A stretch of 64,000 bases of DNA from Karstenula rhodostoma CBS 690.94 (GCA_010093485.1 MU001514.1:594266-658265), one strand, 5' to 3'; numbered from the stretch's first letter, positions 33,223 to 45,830 are shown. Translations and numbers: made by a program. The notes: generated by a model from the sequence alone, not told the origin.

Positions 33223-34540
33223 ATGCCATCCTTCGCTACTATCACTGCGGCTCTCGCCCTCACTGCGACCGTTGTCGCCGGTCCAGTTGAACGCCGCAAG
33301 GCCTTCTCCGTCGAGCAAGTACACAAGAAGATCTTTGCGAAGAACGGTGCTGCAGCCACTGTCAAGACTCTTCGCAAGTATGGCAAGCCTGTGCCCGAGA
33401 ACCTCTTGAAGGCTGCCGAGATTGGTCCCAACGACCAGATCCTTACGACTCTGGCATCGAGCGGCTCTGACCCTGCCATCCCCGGAGATGCTTATGATTC
33501 GTTGTACCTCTCCCCTGTTACGATCGGAACTACCAACCCGACCACCGTGAACCTCGACTTCGACACTGGGTCTGGTGATCTGTAAGTTAATTTATCCAAG
33601 TATGCTAGATATCCGGTCTTCGATTATCTAGCACCAGCCCCGTTTCCAAATTCCAGCTAATAAACCTAGATGGGTGTTCTCCTCTCTTCAGGCTTCGGCT
33701 CAGCTGAGCGGACACGACTACTACAAGGTCGATTCGTCCAAGAAGATCAGCGGCGCTACCTGGAAGATCTCTTACGGCGATGGCTCTGGTGCTTCCGGCA
33801 CGGTCTACGCCGACAAGGTTGTTGTTGGCGGTGTAACTGCTACTACCCAAGCCGTCGAGGCCGCTACCTCGGTCTCCTCGCAGTTCTCGTCCGACACGGA
33901 CACTGACGGTCTGCTTGGTCTTTCTTTCTCGACCCTCAACACGGTCCGTCCTACACCCCAGAAGACTTTCTTCGACACCGTTAAGAGCTCCCTCGCCTCG
34001 CCCCTCTTCGCCGCCAACCTCAAGTACCACGCTGCCGGTACCTACGACTTTGGATATATCGACAGCACCAAGTACACCGGCGCCATCACCTACGTCAAAG
34101 TCGACACCTCGCAGGGCTGGTGGCAGTTCAGCTTCAGCGGATACAGCGTCGGCACCGGCGCCACCGTTTCCTCCTCCATCAACGGCATCGCCGACACCGG
34201 CACCACGCTTATCTACCTCCCCACCGCCGTCGTCAAGGCCTACTACGCCAAGGTCTCGGGCGCGACCAACAGCGCCACCTACGGCGGCTACGTCTTCTCG
34301 TGCTCGGCCACCCTCCCCGACTTCAACCTCGTCCTCAACGGCGTCAAGCAGCGCGTCCCCGGAAAGTACATCAACTACTCGCCCGTCCAGACCGGCAGCT
34401 CCACCTGCTACGGTGGCATCCAGTCCAACGAAGGCATCGGCATCAGCATCTTCGGCGATATCTTCCTCAAGAGCAAGTACGTCATCTTTGACGGTGCGTC
34501 CACGCCCAGGATCGGTTTCGCCGACCAGCCTAACTTGTAG
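33223..34540 (+). CDS. Secreted pepsin-type aspartic protease (A1)
   Basis: Exons 33223-33581 and 33670-34540 give 409 residues; the intron splits the codon before W in the first active-site motif. A signal peptide ([20 protein letters not shown]) and an activation propeptide ([16 protein letters not shown]...) precede the mature enzyme. The first catalytic Asp is in [16 protein letters not shown], the second in [12 protein letters not shown], both intact. The flap Tyr is in [12 protein letters not shown]. Two Cys near the end (FSCSA and STCYG) form the usual disulfide. It resembles aspergillopepsin-type acid proteases secreted to degrade protein at low pH. The end ...PRIGFADQ is conserved. 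It converges on the HET gene. Confidence 0.95.
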
Positions 34541-34857
34541 GCTGTGTGTCTGGTTTAAAGATGGGATTTTGGGAAGGGGGTCCCTATCTTCTGTTTCTCC
34601 TTGATGCATAGGCTTGCGGATGGGAAGTGTGCCTGGATCGTAGCATAGCTTTTGAGCATTTGCATGGGTATATATGAATGAATGATGAATAGTGACACCG
34701 TTTGCGGATGTCGTAACTTGCGTCACGTCTTGCAGCTCCGACATGTGTTTCTTATCCGGCGATCTCGCAGGCCAGTCGATGCTGTCCATGCCCCAAGACC
34801 CGTGCCCTTCACCTAAACCACACGCGTAGATGGTTTCTAAACCAGACAGTAGTCCCA
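34541..34857. other. Convergent intergenic, nothing recognised
   Basis: About 320 nt between the stop codons of the aspartic protease (+) and the HET gene (-), so it holds two 3' UTRs. Confidence 0.4.
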
Positions 34858-36930
34858 TCACTCCAGCTCCACCATGTCGAAATCTACTCCGTCTCGCTCC
34901 AGCGCCTCCCCGTTCATGAATCCATGAAGCACGGTCCCACCCACTAGCCGATATCGCTGACTCCCCTCCACTCTGCGCAATATGAGCGGCACCCTGCACC
35001 CAGGAACAACCCACACGCCGTCCCCGTCCCTTAGTGACTGCGTGCCCAGACCCAAGAAGCCCTCCCGTGTGCGGAACGGTCTTACAAAGAGTGCGTGCGA
35101 GTAGTGTGAGTGGAACATGGATGCGTCCTTCTCCACAGCGGCTCGATCCTCGGGTGACGCCTGTTTGACCAAGGCAAGGATTGCTTCTCTCGAGGGAAGC
35201 GTACTTTCCGAGGACCCGGGCGCAGGAAACGAGCTCGATTCGAGGAACGGCGACTTTCTGGCAGCGGCGAGATAGCGCCAGAGAATCCACTTTGCGAAAG
35301 ATTCTCGGAGCGGCGATCCTAGCGCAGGATACTGTATCGCGTCGCCGGCAGGGAGCGCGTGTTCTCGATTCGTGATCAGTGTCCGCCACAGGACTTCTTC
35401 TTTGCTTTGGCCCGTCGGTGCATATATATCGTCGAGATGTGCGAGCATCGCCCAAAGTCTTGTTGGACGGGAGAAGTCGAGTATTTCTCCTTTGGTCTCG
35501 GCACTGCTTGTTATGCTGTCTATCCTCGCGGCCTGTATCTGGAGAACCCTACCACCGTTTAATACTGTGACGGTACGTGGGAGGCTTCCGGCGGCCGTGA
35601 AGTGACGATAGCCCGTGATGCGGAGCCCAAGATCCTTGGTCACGCTCCAGTCCGGTACCCAAGATGGCAGATTCGATATGTTTTGGAAGTCGGAGCCTTC
35701 TACGCACGTCAATAGCAGCAGGTTGTCACTGTGCTGTAGAATGTATGTAGCTGCGGTGATGTAAACCTGCGCCTCGTCATCGTCGTACGTTGGGAAGATA
35801 TCCGCGTTGCCGAGCTTCAGCTGCGAATACAGTTTGTCCCGCGTATCCTCGCATTTCGACACCCGCGATCGAATCAAAGCGTAGAGCAGTCCGTCTCCAG
35901 ACGAGGAAAGCTTACTGGCTTTGGTTGCGGCAAGCTTCGCTGGGAAGTGCACTCGCCGTGTACGTACACTATTCGCGAATTCGGCATCAGCATCAGAGGC
36001 CTCTTCGAAGAAATTCGACCAGATGGACGTCGCGGAGAAGTTTGTAGCCACGAACTTCGAAAACGTCGTGATCTTGTCCCACGTCAGTGTATGTGGGCCG
36101 CAAAGCACAATAGACTGGCGGGAGAACGTGATCTCCTGGATTATCCACGCTCGCTCGAACCTAAGACGGGTGCAAAGTCAGTTCAAGACGGAGATGCAAA
36201 GGGAATGTCCGTTGAGAAAGGATTTGTGCTCCGTATCGATCCGTCACGCACCAGTTGCGCTCGAAGAACCGAGCCACTGCATGCCAGTGTCTAGAGTCAG
36301 ACAGTGGGTCCTGACTTGCAGCCGGAAACTGCAATCGAAGCACTCGTGCCGATCGTGCCTGAGATTTCAAGTCAGTCAAAGCAAAACCAGAAAACACCGT
36401 GACGTCTCAATCCTCTAAGCTACCCTTCGTGTCAGAGTCTTACATACAGCCGGCTCCGTCGCAGCAAACTCCCTCATCAGCTCCACTGCCTCCGCAGTAG
36501 TGTCATCCTCGACGCCAAGCCAGACGACTACCCGCGCAGCGAGTTTGTAGATGTCGCCTATCAGCTGCACCTGTTTGCTGCGCTCTAGATGGTTTTTCTG
36601 GTTGATGCACACAGCATCGACCCAGAGCCGTTCGCGATACGAGGAATCCGGATGCCTCGCGCAGCGGAGGAGGAAATCGTAGAGATTCGGTTTAACGGGT
36701 ATTTTGACGCCGTTGCAGGTGATGGCGAGGTCTGCTGATGTATCTTGCCGCTCGGAGTAGTTGGGAAAGGGAGACCCCCAGGTATAGGAGAGTGCGAAAT
36801 AGGAAGGCTGGGAGCGGAGTGAGACCACGGTTAGGGCGCAGGATATTTCGCTGGTGTTGGAGCATTGCGAGACTTGGAGGAGTCGAATCTGGCCGTCTTC
36901 TAGAGGGGACAGCTTCGTGTATAAATCCAT
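34858..36930 (-). CDS. Heterokaryon-incompatibility (HET) domain protein
   Basis: Three exons: 36930-36448, 36358-36252 and 36160-34858, giving 630 residues from MDLYTKLSPLEDGQIRLLQ; an in-frame ATG at 36981 is the alternative start. The HET domain spans about 45-240 and shows its three blocks: YFALSYTWGSP, LWVDAVCINQKN followed by QVQLIGDIYKLAARVVVWLG, and, across the second splice, FFERNWFERAWIIQE. The C-terminal half is the variable extension, ending in a region with VWVVPGCRVPLILRR and YRLVGGTVLHGFMNGE, common in HET proteins. HET proteins trigger cell death after hyphal fusion between unlike strains, acting as fungal self/non-self sensors. No NACHT or repeat region is attached, so a partner gene, if any, is elsewhere. 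Confidence 0.93.
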
Positions 36931-37656
36931 GGGAGGCGAGGTTGAAGCAGCGTGGGAAAACTCGGTAGGCCACCAGACCAAAATTCCGAGGAAGGTGTTT
37001 TACCCCAGACTAAACAATTCGTAGGCCGAGAATTGTGTCTTGGTTGTGTTTGCGCGCACGTTGAACTGGTGCAGATAGATCTACTAGGTTACAATGCAGG
37101 GCGCTACTTGTGAACGTCATTGACACTGTTCACAGGAAACATCGACTGGTGAGACGAGAGTCGATACACCTTAAACTAGGTAAAAGAAACGATTTACTGG
37201 TCACAACCATGCGAAACAGAACAACTACCTAAAAAATGGAGATGTCCAACGTGTCTGTCGACAGCCACGGTGCGGGGTAGTATAGATTTTGGTGGGGCTG
37301 ATCAATATACAGGGGCGAGCGACTTTCAAGTGCGTCGGCTTGATGGAGGCCTGCAGCAGTCAACGTTCTAAAATACCTATGCTAAGTTCAACCAGCAGCG
37401 AATGCGGTCGCCTTAAGAGCCAAGAGATCGGACCTACTTATCGCATCCCATAGCTCTGGCACCTCAATGACCTACCTGGTCAAATCAAATCATATCCTAC
37501 GAAGCGCTGCCTGATTGCACGTGCCAAGAAGCCTGGATGAGATCAAACCCAGTCGACCATCATTCATTGACTAGGGTCTTCGATTTTTCTTTCCAGTGAA
37601 TAGTTCCAGGGTCACTGTCAGCTTCAGGCAGCCTACCCGTACATCAAGACTAGTTG
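36931..37656. other. Divergent intergenic, nothing recognised
   Basis: About 725 nt between the HET gene (-) and the histidine-phosphatase gene (+). It should hold both promoters. No TATA box or repeat seen. Confidence 0.4.
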
Positions 37657-38667
37657 ATGTTTCTCTTAGTCCTTGTTTCTCGCAAGCACCCTTTCGCATT
37701 CCTGGCACTGATAGTCGCACTCGTCGCCTACGCTCCTCCCCACGAGCGCCCGAGCCGCTCCCACCACCCTAACCCTCGCCATCACCATCCCAACATGCCA
37801 AGCCAAAGATGGGTCTTCAAAGCCCAACACGGCTTCTTCACCCACGACTCAGACCCAGAAAGCTGGGACTTCCGCGCCACAACTCTCCCCTTCCTTGGCA
37901 TCAGCCCACGACAGTATACCACAGACCCAGCCTTCGACCCGAGCGGAGAAAAGACGCAATGGCAGCGCCTCGAGCACTTCGTCCGCGCCATGAATGCCGC
38001 CAACCCCGCGCAGCAGCGGTGGCGAATTATCTACCTCATCCGCCACGGGGAGGGCGTGCACAACGTCAAAGAGAAGGAAGTTGGACGGGCGGAGTGGGGG
38101 CGGCACTGGGCCAAGGTCTGCGGCGATGGCAGCGCCATCTGGGAAGATGCTGAGTTGACGTCCGAGGGAGTGCAGCAGGCCGAGAAGATCGCGATGCTTT
38201 TTAGGACGGGCGAGGTACCGCTGCCGGACGTGATTTTCAGCAGCCCCTTGAGGCGCTGCTTGCGGACGACGGAGATTGTGTATGGGGATGTGCTGGGGCG
38301 GAGGAGAAGGGTTGTCAAGGAGAAGTTGCGCGAGCGGCTGGGCGTGCACACGTGTGATAGGAGGAGTGGGAGGTCGTACATTGCATCTGCATATCCGGCT
38401 TTTGAAATTGAGGATGGCTTCACGGAAGAAGACGAGCTGTGGAAGGCGGATGTTAGAGAGTCTTTGGACGAACACATCGTACGGGCCACACAACTGCTGG
38501 AAACCCTGTTTGAACACGAGGACGATGGGATTATCATGAGCCTGACGGCTCACTCGGGTGCGATTATGGCGTTGTTCGGGGCGACGGGGTGGAGGAAGAT
38601 TCCTGTAGCTGCGGGAGCTGTGTACCCTTTGTTGGTGGTTGCGGAAAAGGATTACGGAGAAACGTAA
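37657..38667 (+). CDS. Histidine phosphatase (phosphoglycerate-mutase-like)
   Basis: Intronless. From the ATG at 37657 it is 336 residues with a hydrophobic start (MFLLVLVSRKHPFAFLALIVALVAYA) that could be a signal peptide or anchor. A second ATG at 37795 (MPSQRWVFKAQHGFF) gives a cytosolic form, and many fungal relatives begin there. The catalytic core shows the phospho-His motif LIRHGEGVHN near 131-140, a substrate motif FSSPLRRCLRTTEI, the DRRSGR loop, and the second catalytic His in SLTAHSGAIMAL. It looks like the Pmu1/YOR283W group of broad-specificity phosphatases rather than glycolytic mutase. Substrate unknown. Confidence 0.88.
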   Translation: MFLLVLVSRKHPFAFLALIVALVAYAPPHERPSRSHHPNPRHHHPNMPSQRWVFKAQHGFFTHDSDPESWDFRATTLPFLGISPRQYTTDPAFDPSGEKTQWQRLEHFVRAMNAANPAQQRWRIIYLIRHGEGVHNVKEKEVGRAEWGRHWAKVCGDGSAIWEDAELTSEGVQQAEKIAMLFRTGEVPLPDVIFSSPLRRCLRTTEIVYGDVLGRRRRVVKEKLRERLGVHTCDRRSGRSYIASAYPAFEIEDGFTEEDELWKADVRESLDEHIVRATQLLETLFEHEDDGIIMSLTAHSGAIMALFGATGWRKIPVAAGAVYPLLVVAEKDYGET

Positions 38668-41281
38668 TCATCAAGGTGCGGGCAGATGTTCAAAGGCAGG
38701 AGCAGGAGCATGCACGACGACTGGACCAAACAGGAGACAGGCAGACTACAAGAACTCGTCGGGTATGATGGATCGGTCGTATAGCTGTTTAGTGTGTTCC
38801 CCCGGCCACCGCGACCCAAACACAATGTCAAATCAAAGCTGTACACTGTGAAGTACGCAATCACAAGCCAATCTAGCAGAGAACACACCTGCATCACGCC
38901 AGCTCGGTCATTTCTACATATCATTGCTCACAAACCAATTGCAAGCATTTGTGCTTTACGATCCAGTCAAATTACGGGCAAAACGGGGATGCCGTTAGCA
39001 TGATGAGCACCATCGACATCAAGGACATCTCAAGGAGCCACTTGCTGCAAAGTCCACTTCAACCGATGTACCACATGACTCGTATATGAGCGCAAAAGGT
39101 CGATAACCCAAGCCTAGAACGTTCCCATGCTTGACAAAGGTTCACGCTAGGGCTGATATACTCGATCTGGCGCGGGAGGCGGCGACGTGCACTCCGCTCC
39201 GCCGACACCGAATTATGGGAATCTCGTAGACGAAATGGTCTACTATGGCAATCTGGTTAGGCTTCTAGGCCTGCATCGTAAAGTCTAAAAGTATCAGCTG
39301 TGCAGGGCTGAGCGAGCGTTCATGTTGTGCAACCGGTGGCTGACAGCAGCGTCATTCAGCCTAGCCACCTACAATCCGTTACGCGTTTTGCACAGTCCTC
39401 AAGAGTCATGACGTAGAGTATGTGTACAAGTGATGATGGGCATGACGCTGATGTTTCTTCGGGTAAGGCGGATGGTTGTGCTGCACGAACGGATGAAAGG
39501 AGGTGAGAGTTTGAAGAAGCCAGGTTCGTTTTTCTTCTACAATACACTCAGAGAACGCGATCGGTCCATTGTCCTGGAGGGGGCGTGGTTCGAACTGCAT
39601 AGATGCATTATCGCGTCAACTGAGCCCACTGTTAGCCAGTAACCGGAGCGTTGTAACGTTCGGCATTGGCATCCGAGAACGACATGTCAAATACGATACG
39701 GCCGGGATCCTCCTCGCCGGGGAAACGGGAACTATACACTTTCCGTGTCCGTTTACACAATCGTAAGAGGTGCAATATATTGCATGGGTGTCTTGGGTAT
39801 TGCGCCACCTGCACGACCATACATGTTTCGGCTGCAGTCATCGATTCAAGAGAGAACGAGGCGAACCGCCCGGACACCCGGCTGTCAAACGCATGGTAAA
39901 GCAGTTCAGGCGCACAGATAACGTGGTGCATAGTCCATGTGTTGTGACCCGGGCTAGACTGAGGATCGAAAAAGGATCTGCGCTGTCACCTCACCTCCGC
40001 GAATGCGAGCCCCTGAAAATGTTAGCTTATTTTGGTGATATGATTAGTGATATGCAGATCCCCGTCGATGTTGGTGCGGAAGAAGATTGCAAGCCAGCCG
40101 ATACAAGTCAACCAGTATGACTGCTGCAACGCATGACATACAATTTTGGAACGACAGCGGCAAAGATATTGCCCTATTACAGAACCGGATCGACTGACAT
40201 TTGCGGGAATTGTCGCTCGTGAGCTTGGATCATGCATGTGCTGCCGTTGTAGCTGTGGTGACCCTGGACATGGATCAGGAAACGTGGCTTGGGTCCTGTC
40301 CATGCAAGTGATGGCGGCTTGTAGTGTGGCGGTCGTATCGTGGATCGGCAATGGGCCAACATGCCGCATTGTTGAGTTCGACGACGCGATGTTGTCTTTG
40401 TAGTATGATCACTCTATGCTAGCCGTGACTTGCAAGCAAGAGCATTGTGGTTGTTGCATGCACCTGCGGTACGGTGGCTCTGAGCTAATGGGCGATCCAA
40501 GCACTCTGGTAAACGCTGGGTTGTTGGGGTTGGGAGCATCGGTAAAGACTCGATTGGGTGAGTGGGACGTGCCGAAGACTATCGGATATCAGACCCGCTC
40601 TCAGGAACGGCAAGCGCATCCCGCGTATAGTTGATCCCTCCGACGCATATTCTCCCCGGGCATCACTTGGTTTTGGTTTTTGTACTTCGTGTAAGGTTTT
40701 TTTTTGATTAGGTATTACAAGAGATCCCTGTCTAAACACCGCTTTTGATGTTCTGGACGTATACATGCTCGTATGAGCAAATTGTGTACTGGGATGGTTG
40801 ATATGGCTAATCCATGTTCCACGAGAACGGTGTTGTATGATACTTTCGGCTTAATGGATATGCACTGTAGGACCTGAGATGTAAGTTAAAGAACAATGCT
40901 GCGCGTAACGTTCATGGATATAACCAAATGATAGCTTTGGGCTATAGATCAGTCTTTGGCCTCTATTGTATGTGCGCATTGCGGCAAGTCTTCTACTCCA
41001 GAGGGTTGTACGACCGATCTGAGGTTGACCAGACTTGGCTCGATACTCGTGTTGTGACCGACACTTTGGTATGGTCGTGACCGACGTCGAGTCGACTGAC
41101 TCAGTTCAACGGAGGTATTTCCAGCCAAAGCGTTACTCCCGTGATGGGCATGCATCTTGAACGCCCACATACTCTACAGATCCCATCACAGGCTACATGC
41201 CTGAGCTACCGATGCGCAATCGCAGCCCCATCGACGCTTCTTTGCTTGCTATTGTTCAAATCTGCTTGTAGCGTTTCCATT
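38668..41281. other. 2.6-kb gene-free stretch
   Basis: Convergent stretch between the histidine phosphatase (+) and SRP19 (-). Many short ORFs on both strands, none with a domain, signal peptide or plausible splice chain. A T-run is at 40697-40705. It could hold decayed sequence or a non-coding transcript, but nothing shows it. Confidence 0.4.
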
Positions 41282-42076
41282 TCATTTCTTCTTTTTATCC
41301 TTTTTGCTCTTACCACCTCCGGCTCCAGCCCCGCCGGTAGCTATCGCACCTCCGCCTGCAGCGCCTCCCATCTCCCCCTGCATCTCAGCCATCATATCCT
41401 GGAGAAAGTTCTCACTAACACCGCCACCCGTCAACGCCGGGGAGTGAAGCGGCAAAATCTTGTTCAGTTTCCAGCCCTTGGGCACGGCAGGTTCCGGCAT
41501 TTCCTTGGGCATCGGAAGACCCCTAATTGGGAGTTTGAAGGGGCTGTTCTTCTGCGTAGGATGCGCCTTCAGGTACTGGGAAATGAGGATGTAGAGATGG
41601 TGCTTGTTCTTGACGTTTCTGCTTAGCTGCTTCCCGTCCTGCTTTAACAGAACGCGCACGCGACCCGGGTTGCTCCAGTCTTTTGGGTGGAGCTTGTCGG
41701 GCTCGAACACTGTCTGAAGTCCCAGGCTTGCAGTAGCATCCGCTATCTCGCGCGCCAGCGGATTCTCCACGGCCAGCTCCGTCCCCACCCGACGACCTTC
41801 GGCTCGCGTGCGAGACTTGTCGAAGTATATCGGGTACAGGCACTGGAAATGCTTCGACTTGTCGCGGTCGGCAGACGTGGTGACGCCCGGAGCCTGGGGT
41901 TGCAGCATTTCGGAGGGCAACGCCGAGGTCGGGATGCGGGACGCGTTGATCAGGGCCGGGGCATCGTCAATGTCCATCTCTGGGGGGTCCGAGTCCGAGT
42001 CGGACACCTCCTCGACTCGTGGGTTCATGGGCGCGACGTGACGTGACGAGTTCTGATTTGCGTGGGCAGGCGGCAA
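41282..42076 (-). CDS. SEC65: Signal recognition particle 19-kDa subunit
   Basis: Intronless, 264 residues from the ATG at 42076; an ATG at 42028 (MNPRVEEVSDSDSD) would give 248 and fits relatives better. The acidic leader is followed by the SRP19 domain (about 78-200), with the family's CLYPIYFDKSRTRAEGRRV start, the RNA-contacting VENPLAREIADA and DWSNPGRVRVLLK segments, and NKHHLYILISQYLK. The tail is Gly-rich and ends in a Lys run (KSKKDKKKK), typical of fungal Sec65. It binds helix 6/8 of SRP RNA and lets SRP54 join the particle that targets nascent secretory proteins to the ER. Confidence 0.96.
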   Translation of the reverse strand: MPPAHANQNSSRHVAPMNPRVEEVSDSDSDPPEMDIDDAPALINASRIPTSALPSEMLQPQAPGVTTSADRDKSKHFQCLYPIYFDKSRTRAEGRRVGTELAVENPLAREIADATASLGLQTVFEPDKLHPKDWSNPGRVRVLLKQDGKQLSRNVKNKHHLYILISQYLKAHPTQKNSPFKLPIRGLPMPKEMPEPAVPKGWKLNKILPLHSPALTGGGVSENFLQDMMAEMQGEMGGAAGGGAIATGGAGAGGGKSKKDKKKK

Positions 42077-44024
42077 GCGGTGGCTGTACTAGGCTAGGGC
42101 CGGAGAGCGTTTCCAGAGACGGAGCGGGCGTGGCGCAAGTGGAACGATGGGGGTGTCGCGGGATCTGGCACGCTCATGGGCGGGTGTGTCGTGGAGGAGT
42201 GAGAGGTCGTTTGTGCGTGTGCCGCGACGGGGCTAGCGGGGCTAGCGGGGTGGGCGACGAGGGGCAGTAGCGCCCGAGCCGCGCCCGAGTGACGTTCCCC
42301 CTCGGGCCGACGTCCACCGTCGATTGCAACCACGGCCCCGAACAAACAAAGACCGCTCCAAGAACAGACACACGTCCCGCGAGCTTGGACACGCCAGCCA
42401 CAGAGCTACCCTGGCATGCCTGCACCTGCATGCCTGGCACGAGGCATCGACACTGACCAAGGCTTAGGCCTACACCGCAACAGTCGATCCACACTTTGCT
42501 CCCTCTGCCTCGACGACACCCGTTCCTCTGATGACCAAAGATCTCTTCTGCACGCACGCGGCACGGCAGTCCGAGCCACGAATGGCAACCTCTGCTGGCA
42601 CGTCTCCCGTAAGCCTGTCCTACGGCTTATCATCAGCTGTCACGTACTGTGCCCTGACCGATTCTGGGGCTCACTTCACGGCTGAACAAGGCTGCGTTCG
42701 CCTGCTTTCGCTGTTTTATGACGTACACTCCACGATCCCAGCTGCAGCGCCGTCCGCATGCATTCACTCGGCTGGCCTGTCTTATTCTTGCTACTCTTGA
42801 CCTCAATCGCGCGAGAAAGCCTCTTCAGTGCCCGCCAATACCCATGCCGCCAATGGCGTGCATGGGAATGCATTGCCCATCTTGTGGCCGCCTGTTTGCT
42901 CTTGGTCCATCGCTTGACCACTACACCTGGACACGGTAAGAGATCTTGGCAATCATCTTAGGCGGGACGCTTCTAGTGGGCACTGTCTTGATCGTCCGTC
43001 TCCATCGGTCCGAAGGAAAACGTCTGCTATGTGTTTACCTAGAGCAGTCGCTGGGACGCCCCACGGGGACCCGGCACAATATTGACGCATCCGCCTACCG
43101 GTTCCTGACAGGACAGACGGTAGGGGAGGTTCCTGGAAACAGCAGGTATGCATCTCGTATCTCGTTCACCTGACGCGGTACACCTGCAGTGTGCCGAAAG
43201 AATTCGTGTTATAGGCAGGGGTCGTACCTGTGTAGCCCTATCAGCGTAACTCGCTTCGCAAGCTTTTTGGCTATGTTCAGCACACGGGACGACACCTCAA
43301 GCACCTGTCATGGCAGAGTATTCCCAAAGGAATATGTCCACGCCGCAACGGCAAACAGGCGAATCGACCACACATCCGCGCGAACACACGACGTTCCTGC
43401 ATGAGGGATGCATCCCTGAGCCGGCTGTCCTTGGCGATTTGCGACTCGGTATCCAGGAACCGTATCTGCCATCTTGCCTTGCCATCGCTGTGTCCACAAA
43501 CAATGCAATGTCAATGTGAGTCGCCCAAACGGAGTCTCACCGGTTTGCAGCACGTGTATGACAGTCACAGAGAAATGAGAAGCCTTTGATCGCCTCATTT
43601 CTCAATTGTGGCGGGTATGATCAGGTGATAAGGCTCAAATGTCGAAGAATTAGCGTTCAAGCACTCCTTCGGCGAGAGAGTAATGAAGCCGCACCACTCC
43701 GGCCCGACGCTAAATGTTTTAGGCTCAACGTTCCTAAGTTTCTCGGCATACCGAACAAAGACGGTCCGCGTAAAGTTCACCAAGGTGTCCGTCTTTCAAA
43801 GAGGCTATCTCACTCCCGGCGCTAGCCTGCGTGTGACCCATGGAGCTGGAGGCGGAGCAGTGCCGGGTTCAAAATCGGTGAAGAGTCCAACGCTCCGGGC
43901 AGCGTCAATTATAAAACCCTGCGGCACCTACATATTTCTTCCCTCATTCTACCCACACCCTCCGTCCTCTTGTAGTCTTTCTACGTCTTGCCCACTCTTT
44001 ATTGTAACCCGCCGTGACTACACA
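42077..44024. other. Intergenic, promoter of aminotransferase at 3' end
   Basis: About 1.95 kb between SRP19 (-) and the aminotransferase (+). A TATA box lies at 43910-43918. The rest holds no recognisable gene. The stretch 42190-42310 is GC-rich with a short GGGGCTAGC duplication. Confidence 0.4.
43910..43918 (+). promoter_or_regulatory. TATA box of class III aminotransferase gene
   Basis: TTATAAAAC about 107 nt before the ATG at 44025. It lies downstream of the earlier in-frame ATG at 43683, which argues against using that one. Confidence 0.6.
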
Positions 44025-45830
44025 ATGCTCAATGCAAGGAAGACCACTCGGATCACTCCTCATGTTACGTCTCCGACAGCCGTCCCTCCGAGCCGAGCTA
44101 TTCAGGCCAGCACATTACCGGCTCGCAGTCTTGCACCGAAATCTTCGACCCAGTTTCCACGGAACTTCCACAAACTTACGATCGAGCAAGTAGGGGCTGA
44201 GAAGCACTACTATCTCACCGAGGATGGACGGAAAATCCTCGATGTTTCCGGCGGAGCTGCTGTGAGTTGCTTTGGGCCTGGACCGAACGACAGGATTGCA
44301 AACGCCGTGTTCGAGGCATATAAGATATATGGAGGTTACAGTTGTTCATATTCCTTCACTAACCCCTCTACGCAAGACTTCATCGATGCTCTTGTACAAA
44401 GTGCAGGGGGCTACATGGAAGCGGCCCTCTTGTATGGCTCGGGTGAGTGTCTGTCTAGTTCTAGCAATGTTTACTTCCTGACTCTCTTTTAGGCTCTGAC
44501 GCTGTGGAGGCCGCAGCAAAAATAATCCTCCAGTACCACGCAGAGAACAATCAACTACAACGAAAAGTATTCATTGCGCGCGAGCAGTCCTATCACGGAA
44601 CGACACTTGCAGCGCTTTCATGGGGAAGCTACTGGTCAAGAAGAAAGCCATTCGAGGATGTCTTGATGACTGTCCCTCGTGTGACGGCGTGCAATCCGTA
44701 TCGTGGCAAGAAGGCTGGGGAGACGGACCAGGCATATGTTGCAAGACTCCGAGCGGAACTGGAGCAAACCTTCCTCGATGTCGGTCCAGAGAAGATAGCT
44801 GGCTTCGTTTGTGAACCCGTGGTCGGCGCAGTAAGTATCCAAGCCCATTCTTTTTCTTACGCTATCCATTCAGGAGGCTTCACTCGTTCGCGTCGTCGAA
44901 TTTGACGGTTTCACGAAAATGCAGCCAAGCCTAATCCTGGTTGGTTGACGCTTCCGCTTCTGTACTTTGCAGATTATGTACCCACCACCACTAACCGCTA
45001 CTGTAGGCTCTGGGTTGCATGCCGGCCATTCCTGGATATCTACAAGCAGTGCGAGAGCTTTGCGACAAGTACAACGTCCCACTTGTCTTCGACGAGATCA
45101 TGTGTGGCTGGGGACGGTCAGGCACTCTTCATGCCTGGCAAGATTACGGTGTTGTGCCCGATATCCAGCTCTTGGGCAAAGGGCTAGTTGGTGGCTATGA
45201 GGTACTTTCCGCGATGCTCATTGGCAAGAAGCTGGGAGCCATGGATGCGATTCGCCGAGGCTCGGGGTTCTTCAACCATGGTCATACCATTCAGGGCATG
45301 CCCAAAACCTGCGCGGGGGCTCTTGAAACCATGAGAATGGTCGAAGAACAACTACCCAACATAAGAGAAATGGGCAAGCGCCTGATGGAAGGCCTTCAAG
45401 CCAGGCTTAGGGCTCATCCCAATGTTGGTGACATCCGCGGCAAGGGGCTGTTCATTGGGGTAAGCACTGAACCAAGTTGGTGGCAGGCTTTCAATTGACT
45501 TTTCCAGATTGAATTTGTTCAAGACAATCTCTCCAAGACTGCTTTCAATCCAGATGACAGAGTATCTGTCAGCCTTCACGAAATGGGTGGGTTGAATTCT
45601 CATACCGCGGGCTTCTGCCTGACACTAACTGTTGAATAGGTCTCACCAGTCCACACGACATACACGTCTACCCTGGCACGGGTAGTGCAAACCCGGAAGG
45701 CAGAGAAGGCGACCACATCATCCTCGCGCCCCCCTTTGATGTTGACGGAGCCGAGGTTGATCTCATCGTCAGCCTGGTCGGCAACCTGATCGAACACTTC
45801 TTTAAGGAGTTCAAGCCAAATAAACAGTAA
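44025..45830 (+). CDS. Class III PLP aminotransferase
   Basis: Five exons: 44025-44442, 44493-44830, 45007-45459, 45508-45586 and 45640-45830, giving 492 residues. The first about 45 residues (MLNARKTTRITPHVTS..., Arg/Ser/Thr-rich without acids) look like a mitochondrial presequence. The core has YLTEDGRKILDVSGGAAVS, GSDAVEAAAKI for cofactor phosphate binding, REQSYHGTTLAALS, the cofactor Asp in VFDEIMCGWGRSG, and the PLP-binding Lys in LLGKGLVGGYEVLSAML. Relatives include GABA, ornithine and diamino-acid transaminases; the substrate cannot be decided. The third exon is preceded by a 176-nt intron, long for this window. The start was set by the TATA box at 43910. Confidence 0.92.

Noticed and set aside
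33605..35455. A 616-codon minus-strand frame over the aspartic protease and HET 3' end
   Set aside because: It is antisense to two well-supported genes, has no domain and reflects GC-rich codon use in the opposite strand.
39580..39605. GGTTCGAACTGC resembling a tRNA B box
   Set aside because: No A box or cloverleaf arms can be drawn around it. I found no convincing tRNA in the window.
43683..44024. Aminotransferase start at 43683
   Set aside because: A TATA box at 43910 lies downstream of that ATG, and the extension has no match to the family.
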